From Desulfobacula sp. (GTDB lineage: Bacteria > Desulfobacterota > Desulfobacteria > Desulfobacterales > Desulfobacteraceae): DNA of 12,074 nt. Of the stretch, positions 1-7,369 are shown one piece after another. The translations under genes and the position numbers were made by a program. Position 1 is the first letter of the stretch. Each line of letters opens with the position of its first letter. The stretch covers positions 1-12,074 of the forward strand of contig JAOZRI010000045.1 of the NCBI GenBank assembly GCA_029940235.1, written 5' to 3'. The notes under the pieces were generated by a model. It searched no databases. It had not been told where the DNA came from and worked only from the letters and a program-made list of their open reading frames with translations.

Positions 1-1076
1 GCTGCATAGGATGCAGCACCCACAGCAGTTCCTGCATCACTGCCTGCTGGCTGGGCAAAAAGCTCTTTTACATAATCAAGGGCAATGATTTTCTGGTTAA
101 GCTTTACATTGAGAGCTCCACCTCCGGCAAAACAGAGTTTGCCTGTCTGTTTTATGATATCTCCAAGATAGTGGTCAATAAGTCTAAGGGAAACCTTTTC
201 AAAAAGATGCTGCATGGCGGCTGCATAGTCCACATAGGGATCATCTATGTCATCGCCTTTACGCCGGGGTCCAAGCCATTTTACAAGTTTGGGGGAAAAA
301 TAATACCCTTTACCGTTTTTGTCTTTGTAGCGCCGCAGTCCCACAGTATTTAAAAATTGTGTGTTGACTGTAAAGGATTTTTCATCATAATCAATCAGTC
401 TTGAAAAATCATATTTTTCAGGATCTCCATAGGGCGCCATGCCCATCACCTTGTATTCTCCATCCAGCATTTCAAATCCAAGATACTGGGTAAAAGCTCC
501 ATACATGCCGCCAAGGGAATCAGGATCATAAAATTCTTTGATTTTATGGATTTTACCATTTTCCCCATATCCGAAAAAGGTTGTGGCATATTCGCCTTTG
601 CCGTCAATACCGAGTATTGCACACTTCTCCTTGAACCCGCTCAGATGATATGCACTGCTTGCATGGGCAAGGTGGTGTTCCACCGGTACAAATTTGATTT
701 TATCCCAGGAGATATTGAGCTTTTTAAGCAAAGCTTTGACTTTTTTAACATTACGTCGATAGTGGCGGTTCCCGTTGAACAGAGCATCAAGAGCACGGTC
801 TGGCGCATACCAGTAGCGTTTTGCAAAATGCCACCTGCCAGGTGAGGCAAGGCTTATTTTTGCAAAGGGAAAAGCCACAATATCAACCTGTTCAGGCTTT
901 ATGCCTGCAAATTCAAGACAGAATGCTGCTGATTTTTCAGGCATTTTGTTTTTTGCATGTTTGTCCCGGATAAACCTCTCCTCTTCTGCCGCAGCCACAA
1001 GTTTTTTGCCCACATAAATTGCTGCAGAGGGGTCATGGGTTAATGAGCCGGAAAGTCCAAGTATTATTTTTTCCAT
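1..1076 (-). CDS. NodU/CmcH-family carbamoyltransferase, N-terminal part (cut by window edge)
   Basis: The frame is open from ATG at 1076 to the window edge, about 358 residues, and starts MEKIILGLSGSLTHDPSAA. Family features visible are the HHLAHASSA histidine motif (about residues 134-142), the IDGKGEYATTF block, the GGGALNVKLNQ block and the AGSDAGTAVGAA block near the cut. These are marks of the Kae1/ASKHA-like domain of NodU, CmcH and TobZ, which uses carbamoyl phosphate and ATP to carbamoylate a hydroxyl, usually on a sugar. The C-terminal carbamoyltransferase domain must lie left of the window. The start overlaps the lpxK stop by 13 nt, and GGAGGG sits about 6 nt before the ATG, so translation is probably coupled to lpxK. 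The position after hldD-hldE-lpxK suggests an LPS sugar as acceptor. The family call is firm; the acceptor is inference. Confidence 0.88.
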   Translation of the reverse strand, partial: MEKIILGLSGSLTHDPSAAIYVGKKLVAAAEEERFIRDKHAKNKMPEKSAAFCLEFAGIKPEQVDIVAFPFAKISLASPGRWHFAKRYWYAPDRALDALFNGNRHYRRNVKKVKALLKKLNISWDKIKFVPVEHHLAHASSAYHLSGFKEKCAILGIDGKGEYATTFFGYGENGKIHKIKEFYDPDSLGGMYGAFTQYLGFEMLDGEYKVMGMAPYGDPEKYDFSRLIDYDEKSFTVNTQFLNTVGLRRYKDKNGKGYYFSPKLVKWLGPRRKGDDIDDPYVDYAAAMQHLFEKVSLRLIDHYLGDIIKQTGKLCFAGGGALNVKLNQKIIALDYVKELFAQPAGSDAGTAVGAASYA

Positions 1077-2242
1077 ATTATCCCTCCATCACAGGATAAA
1101 GATTGCTGTTTTAATCTATTTTTTAAAAACAATTCAAAATTTTGTCTGTTATGTCCATTAAAATGTATATTCACATCTAAAACAATAACTGGATACTCAG
1201 CAGAAAAGAAGTCAGATGTTTTGGTATAATCTTTTAATGTTGTCACAATAAAATCTATCTTTGTCTGGTTAAATATTTCTTTTATTTTATCAATATCCTT
1301 TTTTGTGTATTGATAATGGTCACTGAATTTTATGTGTCTGTTTATAATAAATCCCATCTTTTCACAACTTGTTTCCACATTTAAGTTGTTTGCAATTCCA
1401 GAAAAAAGCAATACTTCTTTTCCCTGAATATAAGATGATATATTCTCTTTGCTTTTAGTTTCAGGTAAAGAGAAGTAGTTTTCAGGAACTATTTTGTTGA
1501 TATAGGGGATATGATCGCTCGTAAAGAGAGGCATTTTCCCGGGAATAATATTGTTATTGTCAATGTGAATACTCTGGGAACTGTTTGAACTTGAGTGTGT
1601 GTATATAACAGCATCGCTTCTTCCAATGGATGATAGAGGTTCTCTTAGAGTGCCTCGGGGCAGCAGATAGTTGTTTCCAAATGGATTTCTTGCATCAAGC
1701 AGTAATAGATTTAGATCTCTTTTTAATGCAATATGTTGAAAAGCGTCATCTAAGATAATGATATCAGGAGAAAATTTTTTAAGGGCAATCATACCAGCTT
1801 TAAATCTGTTTTTGCCGGCAATCAATGGCAGTTTAAGAAGTTTTGCCATCATGTAAGGTTCATCTCCGGCTTCTATTGGAGTACACAGGATTTTATTACC
1901 ATCACAAACAATACCCCCTTTATGCTCAAATTTACCTTTATAACCCCGGGTGACTATTGCAACTTTATACCCAAGAGATACCAAGTAGTTGGCAATATAG
2001 ATAGTCATTGGAGTCTTGCCTGTACCTCCTGCTACAATGTTACCAATGGATATTACAAAACAGGGCAGACTTCTGGATTTTAAAATTTTTAATTTAAATA
2101 GAGTATTTCTGGATAACACTGCAATTTCATATATTTTGGAAAGATAGTACAAAAAACGTTCAAGAGAGGGGCCGCACCTGGTTTTATAATGGCTGTTGAT
2201 AATAGTATGGATGCGGGTAATCAGTTTATCTATCATTGTCAT
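1064..2242 (-). CDS. lpxK: Tetraacyldisaccharide 4'-kinase (lipid A 4'-kinase)
   Basis: The 392-residue protein fits LpxK, the inner-membrane kinase that phosphorylates the 4' position of the tetraacyl disaccharide to give lipid IVA. It is somewhat longer than the E. coli enzyme (328). Visible motifs are the P-loop AGGTGKTP (about 71-78), TRGYKGK (98-104), GDEP (126-129), LDDAFQH (164-170, usually LDDGFQH) and NPFGNNYLLPRGTLREP (186-202), with FSGIAN in the C-terminal half. The N-terminal ~60 residues are hydrophobic-basic, as expected for the membrane anchor. The ATG at 2242 lies 8 nt after the hldE stop and has no obvious Shine-Dalgarno; a second in-frame ATG at 2236 is possible. Coupling to hldE translation is likely. 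Its 3' end overlaps the carbamoyltransferase start. Confidence 0.93.
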   Translation of the reverse strand: MTMIDKLITRIHTIINSHYKTRCGPSLERFLYYLSKIYEIAVLSRNTLFKLKILKSRSLPCFVISIGNIVAGGTGKTPMTIYIANYLVSLGYKVAIVTRGYKGKFEHKGGIVCDGNKILCTPIEAGDEPYMMAKLLKLPLIAGKNRFKAGMIALKKFSPDIIILDDAFQHIALKRDLNLLLLDARNPFGNNYLLPRGTLREPLSSIGRSDAVIYTHSSSNSSQSIHIDNNNIIPGKMPLFTSDHIPYINKIVPENYFSLPETKSKENISSYIQGKEVLLFSGIANNLNVETSCEKMGFIINRHIKFSDHYQYTKKDIDKIKEIFNQTKIDFIVTTLKDYTKTSDFFSAEYPVIVLDVNIHFNGHNRQNFELFLKNRLKQQSLSCDGGIIWKK

Positions 2243-2250
2243 TATATGAG

Positions 2251-3705
2251 CTAATATGTTTCATGAAGATTTTTAATTTTATTTATTGTGCCGGTGGTAC
2301 TCTTACCATCTATAAAATCTACCAACCTGACTCTGTTTGCAATATCACTGCCAACAACTTTTTTATCCTGATAGTCTCCGCCTTTAACTAAAATGTCAGG
2401 TTGTATTTTTTTAATAAGTTCATATGGTGTCTCTTCATCAAAGATTACAACAAAATCAACAGCATCTAACGCTGATAGAATATAAGACCTGTCATCCTGT
2501 GTATTGATCGGTCTTTGCTCACCTTTCAGCTTTTTAACTGAATCATCAGAATTAACTCCGACAACTAATATATCACCGTAACTTTTTGCCTCCTCAAGAT
2601 ACTTGACATGCCCAGCATGCAAAATATCAAAACAGCCATTTGTAAACACAATTTTTTCACCGCGATTACGACACTGATCTGCTATTGTTTCAATCTCTTT
2701 AAAATTTTTAATGTGGTCAACACTACTGTTTTTTTTTGTGACTTTAAGATTGTGTATGGATGAAATATACTCCATAATTTCATCTATGGTTGTTGTTGCA
2801 CAACCAACCTTTCCCACCACAACAGCAGCAGCATAGTTTGCAAATTGTGCTGCCTCATATATGGTTTTATTGTGACAAAGAGCAAAACCCATGGCTGCTA
2901 ATACAGTATCTCCGGCTCCAGTAACATCAAATACCTCCTGGGCCTGGGTTGGAATATTCCTCATATCCTCATCAAAAATACTGATGCCATCTTCACCAAG
3001 TGTAATCATGGAAACATTTAAATTAAATCTGTTTTTTAATAGATATCCTGCTTTTTTTAATGATATGTCATCAACAATATCAATGTCAGTTGAGAGTGAG
3101 GCCTCTTTTTTATTTGGAGTGAGCAGGAAAGCGCCACTATACTTAGAGTAATCCCTGCCTTTGGGATCAACCAGAACCCGAATATTTTTCAAACTAATCA
3201 TTGAAATAAGAGCTCTTGTTAAGTCCTCAGTCAGTACACCTTTTCCATAATCAGATAAAAGAACAATATCATATTGACTAATATTAGTTTCAACTGATTT
3301 GAGCAGCTTGTCTGCGCTCTTGGATGCTATACTGTTTTTACTCTCCTGATCATAGCGAATAACCTGCTGCTGGGATACAATGATACGGTTTTTTTTAGAT
3401 GTTTTTCTCCTCTCTTCTATTATCACACTGCTACAGTCTATATCTATTTTGCGCAGCATCTCCATCAGTTCCAATCCGGCATCATCTGCACCAATAACAC
3501 TTGCAATGCTGACATTGGCACCGAGAGCTGCCAGATTGTTAATAACATTGCCTGCACCACCAAGAATCTGTGTCTCTTTTTTAACATCAATGATCTGTAC
3601 TGGTGCTTCAGGAGAAATTCTTTCAGTGGTCCCCCATAAATAGTGATCCAGCATTAAATCACCAATGACTAATATCTTAGGTTTGCCACTGGGGAAATCA
3701 AACAT
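2251..3705 (-). CDS. hldE: Bifunctional heptose-7-phosphate kinase / heptose-1-phosphate adenylyltransferase
   Basis: The two-domain enzyme phosphorylates D-glycero-beta-D-manno-heptose 7-phosphate at C1 and, after GmhB, adenylylates the 1-phosphate. Residues 1 to about 318 are a ribokinase-type domain: GDLMLDHY (15-22), ISPEAPV (30-36), GGAGN (49-53) and DVTGAGD (260-266) with the catalytic Asp266. Residues from about 350 to 484 are a cytidylyltransferase-type domain: FTNGCFDILHAGHVKYL with HxGH at 363-366. I chose ATG 3705 (484 residues; E. coli has 477) because AGAGGAAG lies just upstream and the start overlaps the hldD stop by 8 nt. The longer frame to 3792 would add 29 residues inside hldD that do not look like the family. 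An A9 run (2729-2737) falls in the interdomain linker. The stop is TAG. Confidence 0.95.
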   Translation of the reverse strand: MFDFPSGKPKILVIGDLMLDHYLWGTTERISPEAPVQIIDVKKETQILGGAGNVINNLAALGANVSIASVIGADDAGLELMEMLRKIDIDCSSVIIEERRKTSKKNRIIVSQQQVIRYDQESKNSIASKSADKLLKSVETNISQYDIVLLSDYGKGVLTEDLTRALISMISLKNIRVLVDPKGRDYSKYSGAFLLTPNKKEASLSTDIDIVDDISLKKAGYLLKNRFNLNVSMITLGEDGISIFDEDMRNIPTQAQEVFDVTGAGDTVLAAMGFALCHNKTIYEAAQFANYAAAVVVGKVGCATTTIDEIMEYISSIHNLKVTKKNSSVDHIKNFKEIETIADQCRNRGEKIVFTNGCFDILHAGHVKYLEEAKSYGDILVVGVNSDDSVKKLKGEQRPINTQDDRSYILSALDAVDFVVIFDEETPYELIKKIQPDILVKGGDYQDKKVVGSDIANRVRLVDFIDGKSTTGTINKIKNLHETY

Positions 3706-4714
3706 GCTCAACTTCCTCTTTAAATAATCTTTTAATCTCATCTGTGTATGCTGCAATCCCATCTTCAAGTGAATAGTTGGGCTTATATCCAAGCCTGGTT
3801 ATTGACTCTTCTATATCAGCTTTGGTGTCATCCTGGTATCCAGATGAATATGGATTTGGAATATATTTTGTACCGAGAGTGGTTTTAAGGTTTTGCTGCA
3901 GTAAATCTGCTATATTTTGAAAGCTTCTTGATATTCCTGTCCCAACATTGTATATTCCGCTTTGTTCAGTCACTGCACTTAGAACATTAGCTTGAACAAT
4001 ATCTTCAATAAATATGAAATCCCTCAAGATTCTATCTGAGTGTTCAAATAGTTTTGGCGCTTTTCCATTCAGGATCTGATGCCCGAACTGTACAATGGTT
4101 GACGCTGTCTTATCCTTATAAAACTCCCCTGGTCCATAAACATTAAAGTATCTTAATCCAACAATTGTCATATCAGGGTATCTCTTCATAAACTCCCTTG
4201 ATACATTATCCATTGCTAATTTACTGTAACCATATGGGTTGCCAGGATTTTCAGAATTCCCAACTTTCTGGGGAGAGGGTGAATCACCATATGTAGCAGC
4301 GGAAGATGCATACACCATTGCGGCGTTTTTTGATACAGCAAGCTCCATTAAGTCCATAAATGCATTTACATTGGTGCGCATGATAATATTCTGGTTATAT
4401 ACTCTGGTATCAGAGATAGCAGCCTGGTGAAATATAAAATCCCAGTCCATGGATTCAAGTCTTGCCAAGTCTTCTTTTGAGGTTATATCTCCGGCAATTA
4501 CTTTACCGTTAAACCCGATAAGGTTTTTATAGTGTCCAAAACTTTTTAAATTACCATTGCTGAATCTCTCTTGATTCCTGAATTTATCAAATATTGTAAC
4601 TTTGGCATCTGGATAGTACTTTTGAAAATAAAAAGCCAAGTTGCTGCCAATAAAACCAGCGCCACCTGTTATTAATATATTTTTACTGTTGAAATTAAAA
4701 CTGTTATATTTCAT
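3698..4714 (-). CDS. hldD: ADP-L-glycero-D-manno-heptose-6-epimerase
   Basis: This short-chain dehydrogenase/reductase of the extended type catalyses the last step of ADP-heptose synthesis, epimerising C6 of ADP-D-glycero-beta-D-manno-heptose in the cytoplasm with bound NADP. The dinucleotide site ITGGAGFIGSN is at residues 15-25, the serine pair YASSAATYG at 135-143, the catalytic YxxxK as YGYSK at 161-165, and RYFNVYGPGE follows, as in HldD. FIFIEDIV is also typical. I chose ATG 4714 (338 residues; E. coli has 310), which has AGGAAA about 9 nt upstream. A TTG at 4753 would add 13 residues that precede the usual family start. It is first in a unit with hldE, lpxK and the carbamoyltransferase, and divergent from gmhA. 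Confidence 0.94.
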   Translation of the reverse strand: MKYNSFNFNSKNILITGGAGFIGSNLAFYFQKYYPDAKVTIFDKFRNQERFSNGNLKSFGHYKNLIGFNGKVIAGDITSKEDLARLESMDWDFIFHQAAISDTRVYNQNIIMRTNVNAFMDLMELAVSKNAAMVYASSAATYGDSPSPQKVGNSENPGNPYGYSKLAMDNVSREFMKRYPDMTIVGLRYFNVYGPGEFYKDKTASTIVQFGHQILNGKAPKLFEHSDRILRDFIFIEDIVQANVLSAVTEQSGIYNVGTGISRSFQNIADLLQQNLKTTLGTKYIPNPYSSGYQDDTKADIEESITRLGYKPNYSLEDGIAAYTDEIKRLFKEEVEHV

Positions 4715-4990
4715 TTGCTTAATTTCCTGATTTAATAGTTTGCAACCATTCAATTTATTACATTGCTTTTAACTGGGATGATTATATTTTAATTGCTTTT
4801 TAATCAATCGCCTGATATTTTTTTATCTATATATACGTTAACAGAGCGTTTTGCAAGGCAAATATTTGAATTTATTGTATTTATTTGGTGTTTGAAGGTG
4901 TTGAGTTAAGCGTACTTAATATTTAAGAAAAATTACACGGGAATACAGCCTGTGTCTGCGTATACAAATTTTACAAAGGATCTGTTAAAA
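4715..4990. other. Divergent intergenic region hldD / gmhA
   Basis: These 276 bp separate two divergent LPS-precursor units and must hold both promoters. The hldD side has a good -10. On the gmhA side I see only weak elements: TTGAAG at 4892 or TTGAGT at 4901 as -35 candidates and TAATAT near 4917 as a -10, with poor spacing (19 or 10). I see no long inverted repeat, RNA motif or small gene here. Confidence 0.6.
4781..4807 (-). promoter_or_regulatory. Candidate sigma-70 promoter for hldD operon
   Basis: On the minus strand there is a perfect -10 TATAAT (4786-4781) and a -35-like TTGATT (4807-4802) with a 15-bp spacer, slightly short. Transcription would begin near 4774, leaving a leader of about 60 nt before the hldD ATG. 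The region is AT-rich, so chance matches are likely. Confidence 0.4.
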
Positions 4991-5548
4991 ATGATTAAAA
5001 GAGAGCTTCAAGCTCACAAAGAGACATTGGAAAAGATCATGGATGTTATGATCCCTGCAATTGAAAAGGCATCACAACTTGTTATAGATACTTTAAAGCG
5101 AGGCAATAAAGTTTTACTGTGTGGGAATGGTGGCTCTGCTGCCGATGCCCAGCATATATCTGCCGAGTTAACAGGGCGGTATAAAACAGATCGAAAAGGT
5201 CTGGCAGGTATTGCCCTTACTACTGATACTTCTGCTCTCACTGCCATAGGTAATGATTTTGGATATGATAGAGTCTTTGAAAGACAGGTCGAGGCCCTTG
5301 CTGTAAAAGGTGATCTTCTTATTGGCATCTCCACAAGTGGCAACAGTGCTAATATCATAAATGCTTTTAACTGTGCAAAAGCAATTGGATGCAGTGTTAT
5401 GGGAATGAGCGGCCAGGGTGGAGGACTAATGAACACAGCTTGTGACGTAAATCTCATGGTTCCATCGGATGATACACCGCGCATTCAGGAGATGCACATT
5501 TTAATGGGTCATATTATCTGCCAGGCTGTTGATGATGCTTTTATTTAG
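4991..5548 (+). CDS. gmhA: Sedoheptulose 7-phosphate isomerase
   Basis: GmhA converts sedoheptulose 7-phosphate to D-glycero-D-manno-heptose 7-phosphate, the first committed step to ADP-heptose. The protein is a single SIS domain of 185 residues (E. coli 192). Sugar-phosphate-binding loops are [12 protein letters not shown] (44-55) and [10 protein letters not shown] (113-122). AELTGR carries Glu59, matching the catalytic Glu of the E. coli enzyme, and [13 protein letters not shown] carries His174, matching its catalytic His. I chose ATG 4991, which has AAAGGA about 10 nt upstream, over GTG 4952, whose extra 13 residues are not family-like. It stands alone with gmhB on the plus strand, divergent from hldD. 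It ends in TAG, and the same frame then continues open into gmhB. Confidence 0.95.
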   Translation: MIKRELQAHKETLEKIMDVMIPAIEKASQLVIDTLKRGNKVLLCGNGGSAADAQHISAELTGRYKTDRKGLAGIALTTDTSALTAIGNDFGYDRVFERQVEALAVKGDLLIGISTSGNSANIINAFNCAKAIGCSVMGMSGQGGGLMNTACDVNLMVPSDDTPRIQEMHILMGHIICQAVDDAFI

Positions 5549-5584
5549 ATTAAATGGCAAATCAATGCATTCCAGGCTTCTGTT

Positions 5585-6148
5585 TTGAAATCTCCTGATC
5601 CAAAGAGCTGTCACCCTGCCTTATTCCTTGACCGGGATGGTGTGATTAATATTGATAATGCATATGTTAATAAACCAGATGATTTTATCTTTATTGATGG
5701 CATATTTGAGCTTTGTAGCAGAGCCAGCCAGCTTGGCTACCTGATTTTTGTGATCACCAACCAGTCTGGAATAGGGCGCGGATTTTATAGTGAACACGAT
5801 TTTTTAAAGCTTACTGACTGGATGAACCAGGTTTTTAGAACCCATGGCATTAATATTGAGAAGGTCTATTTCTGTCCATTTCACCCTGAGCATGGAATTG
5901 GAGATTATAAAAAAGTCTCTTCATGTCGTAAACCTGCGCCTGGGATGATCTATAAGGCCGTAAAAGAGTTTAATGTGGATCTTGCAAGGTCGGTTCTGGT
6001 GGGTGACAGCGAAACAGATATCCAGGCAGGTGTTGCTGCAGGTGTGGGTTGTAATCTGCTGTATTCACCTTCAGTCCCGGGTGATAAAAGCAAAACACTT
6101 GCCTCTGCAGTTGTGGAGGATCTCTTTGAAATTGAAAAATTTTTATGA
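5585..6148 (+). CDS. gmhB: D-glycero-beta-D-manno-heptose 1,7-bisphosphate 7-phosphatase
   Basis: This HAD phosphatase removes the 7-phosphate between the two HldE reactions. Motifs are FLDRDGVIN (14-22) with nucleophile Asp16 and acid/base Asp18, VITNQSGIGRG (56-66), CRKPAPGM with Lys116, and VGDSETD (139-145) with Asp141. It has 187 residues, a normal length. The start is uncertain: TTG 5585 is the only usual start codon in frame after the gmhA stop, with just a weak AGG about 10 nt upstream, so reinitiation after gmhA is plausible. The zinc-loop region reads CPFHP...VSSCRKP, whereas E. coli has CPHHP...VCDCRKP. Two of the four ligand positions (His94 and Cys107 in E. coli, as I recall them) are therefore Phe99 and Ser112. 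The fold and role still look secure. Confidence 0.9.
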   Translation: MKSPDPKSCHPALFLDRDGVINIDNAYVNKPDDFIFIDGIFELCSRASQLGYLIFVITNQSGIGRGFYSEHDFLKLTDWMNQVFRTHGINIEKVYFCPFHPEHGIGDYKKVSSCRKPAPGMIYKAVKEFNVDLARSVLVGDSETDIQAGVAAGVGCNLLYSPSVPGDKSKTLASAVVEDLFEIEKFL

Positions 6149-6182
6149 TCTTCTAACAGGCTTTTTCATAACAGGTGATTTT

Positions 6183-7367
6183 TCAAGCCGGCATATCTTT
6201 TACATTTTCAATGGGTAGAGGTCTTAAGTGTTCTGGTGCCTGGCGGATAAAATATGAATCTGTCATGCCAGATATATAATCTCTTACAATTTCAGGGTTT
6301 GAGGTGCTTTTTCTGTATAGCTCAGACATGCCATTTAAGAACTTGGAAAAAATTTCAGATTGGTTACTCTTTTTTTCAAGGATAGATAAATTTTTTTCAA
6401 ATAGAAAATTAAAAATATCTTCAATGGAAGCCAGATGGTTTTTAATTACAGGGTTTTTATAAATATGTTTATAATTAAATGCTTTAAGTTTTTTCAGTGC
6501 CTTGGAAATATTTTGAGAAAATCCAATGAAAGGTTGATTCTGGCTGTTTGAAATAAGATCTGTCACAAGGTTAAATACTATGGTTCCATTGGTCTGACCC
6601 AGGGTTTCTCTGCAGAGAGTCGGTATATCTTCTCTTTTTACAAGTTCCAGTCTGATAGCATCTTCAAGGTCCCTGCCAATATAACTGATGGTATCAGCCA
6701 TTCTTACCACACACCCTTCCATGGTCATGGGAATCTCATTGCAGGCTCGCTCTTTTTTCATCTTTGCCATTATATTGTCAAAATCTTCAAAAGATCTATC
6801 TGTATGGGGTAACAGTTTTGTTGAATGGACTTCTCCATTGTGACAGATAATGGCATCCATGGTTTGAAGGCTTAGATTCCAGCCCCCACCATTTTTTTCA
6901 ATTTTATCAAGCAGTTGAATGCTTTGAAGATTGTGATGGAAATAGCCTGCTCCATGTTCGTGGGTAAGTCTGGAGAGAAAACGCTCTCCATCATGGCCAA
7001 AGGGAGCATGCCCGATATCATGCCCAAGACTTGCAGCTTCTATAAGATCTTCATTGAGCCCCAGATATCTTCCAATGGTTCTTGCTATCCTTGAAACCAG
7101 CTGGACATGGAGCACTCTGTGGGTTAAATGGTCATTATGTATAAGAGAGAAAACCTGGGTTTTATCAATATACCTTGTAAAGGCAAGGGAATTTAAAATT
7201 CTGTCTGCATCTGCTGAAAAAGATTGGCGGTATTCATTTTTTTTGTATTGTTCGGTATGGCGACGTTTTGCAGTGGTGCTGAAACATGCCAGGGAACATA
7301 GATTTTCTTTCTCACGAAGATCAAGAAGATCTTTTAGTTCCCTGGCTTTTTTAAAATTGTCATTCAA
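6183..7367 (-). CDS. dGTPase-like HD-domain triphosphohydrolase
   Basis: The 394-residue protein belongs to the dGTP triphosphohydrolase-like family, which cleaves dNTPs to deoxynucleoside and triphosphate and so trims nucleotide pools. The N-terminal signature FSADADRILNSLAFTRY...KTQVF (about 50-73) is followed by HD-domain metal ligands His83 (LTHRVLH), His116-Asp117 (GHDIGHAPFGHDGE) and Asp225 (RMADTISYIGRD). The length fits the shorter class, not E. coli Dgt (505). The start is uncertain: TTG 7367, 2 nt past the mrp stop, is the only usual start codon in the open frame before the family signature, and I see no Shine-Dalgarno. An ATG at 7363 is in another frame and stops after nine codons. 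Translation is probably coupled to mrp. It is the last gene of its unit and converges on gmhB. Substrate preference cannot be read from sequence. Confidence 0.9.
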   Translation of the reverse strand: MNDNFKKARELKDLLDLREKENLCSLACFSTTAKRRHTEQYKKNEYRQSFSADADRILNSLAFTRYIDKTQVFSLIHNDHLTHRVLHVQLVSRIARTIGRYLGLNEDLIEAASLGHDIGHAPFGHDGERFLSRLTHEHGAGYFHHNLQSIQLLDKIEKNGGGWNLSLQTMDAIICHNGEVHSTKLLPHTDRSFEDFDNIMAKMKKERACNEIPMTMEGCVVRMADTISYIGRDLEDAIRLELVKREDIPTLCRETLGQTNGTIVFNLVTDLISNSQNQPFIGFSQNISKALKKLKAFNYKHIYKNPVIKNHLASIEDIFNFLFEKNLSILEKKSNQSEIFSKFLNGMSELYRKSTSNPEIVRDYISGMTDSYFIRQAPEHLRPLPIENVKDMPA

Positions 7368-7369
7368 TA

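Noticed and set aside
546..850. Overlapping frames of 99 (plus) and 69 (minus) codons
   Set aside because: Both fall inside the carbamoyltransferase frame, which carries the family motifs on the minus strand.
3706..3792. 29-residue N-terminal extension of HldE
   Set aside because: It lies within the hldD coding sequence and does not resemble the HldE N-terminus; ATG 3705 has a good Shine-Dalgarno and gives the normal length.
5014..5484. 156-codon minus-strand frame
   Set aside because: It lies entirely opposite gmhA, whose motifs are complete; the antisense translation shows no recognisable domain and has no ribosome site.
6140..6190. Bidirectional terminator between gmhB and the dGTPase-like gene
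   Set aside because: Only a short direct repeat (AACAGG twice) and T runs are present; no GC-rich hairpin was found.
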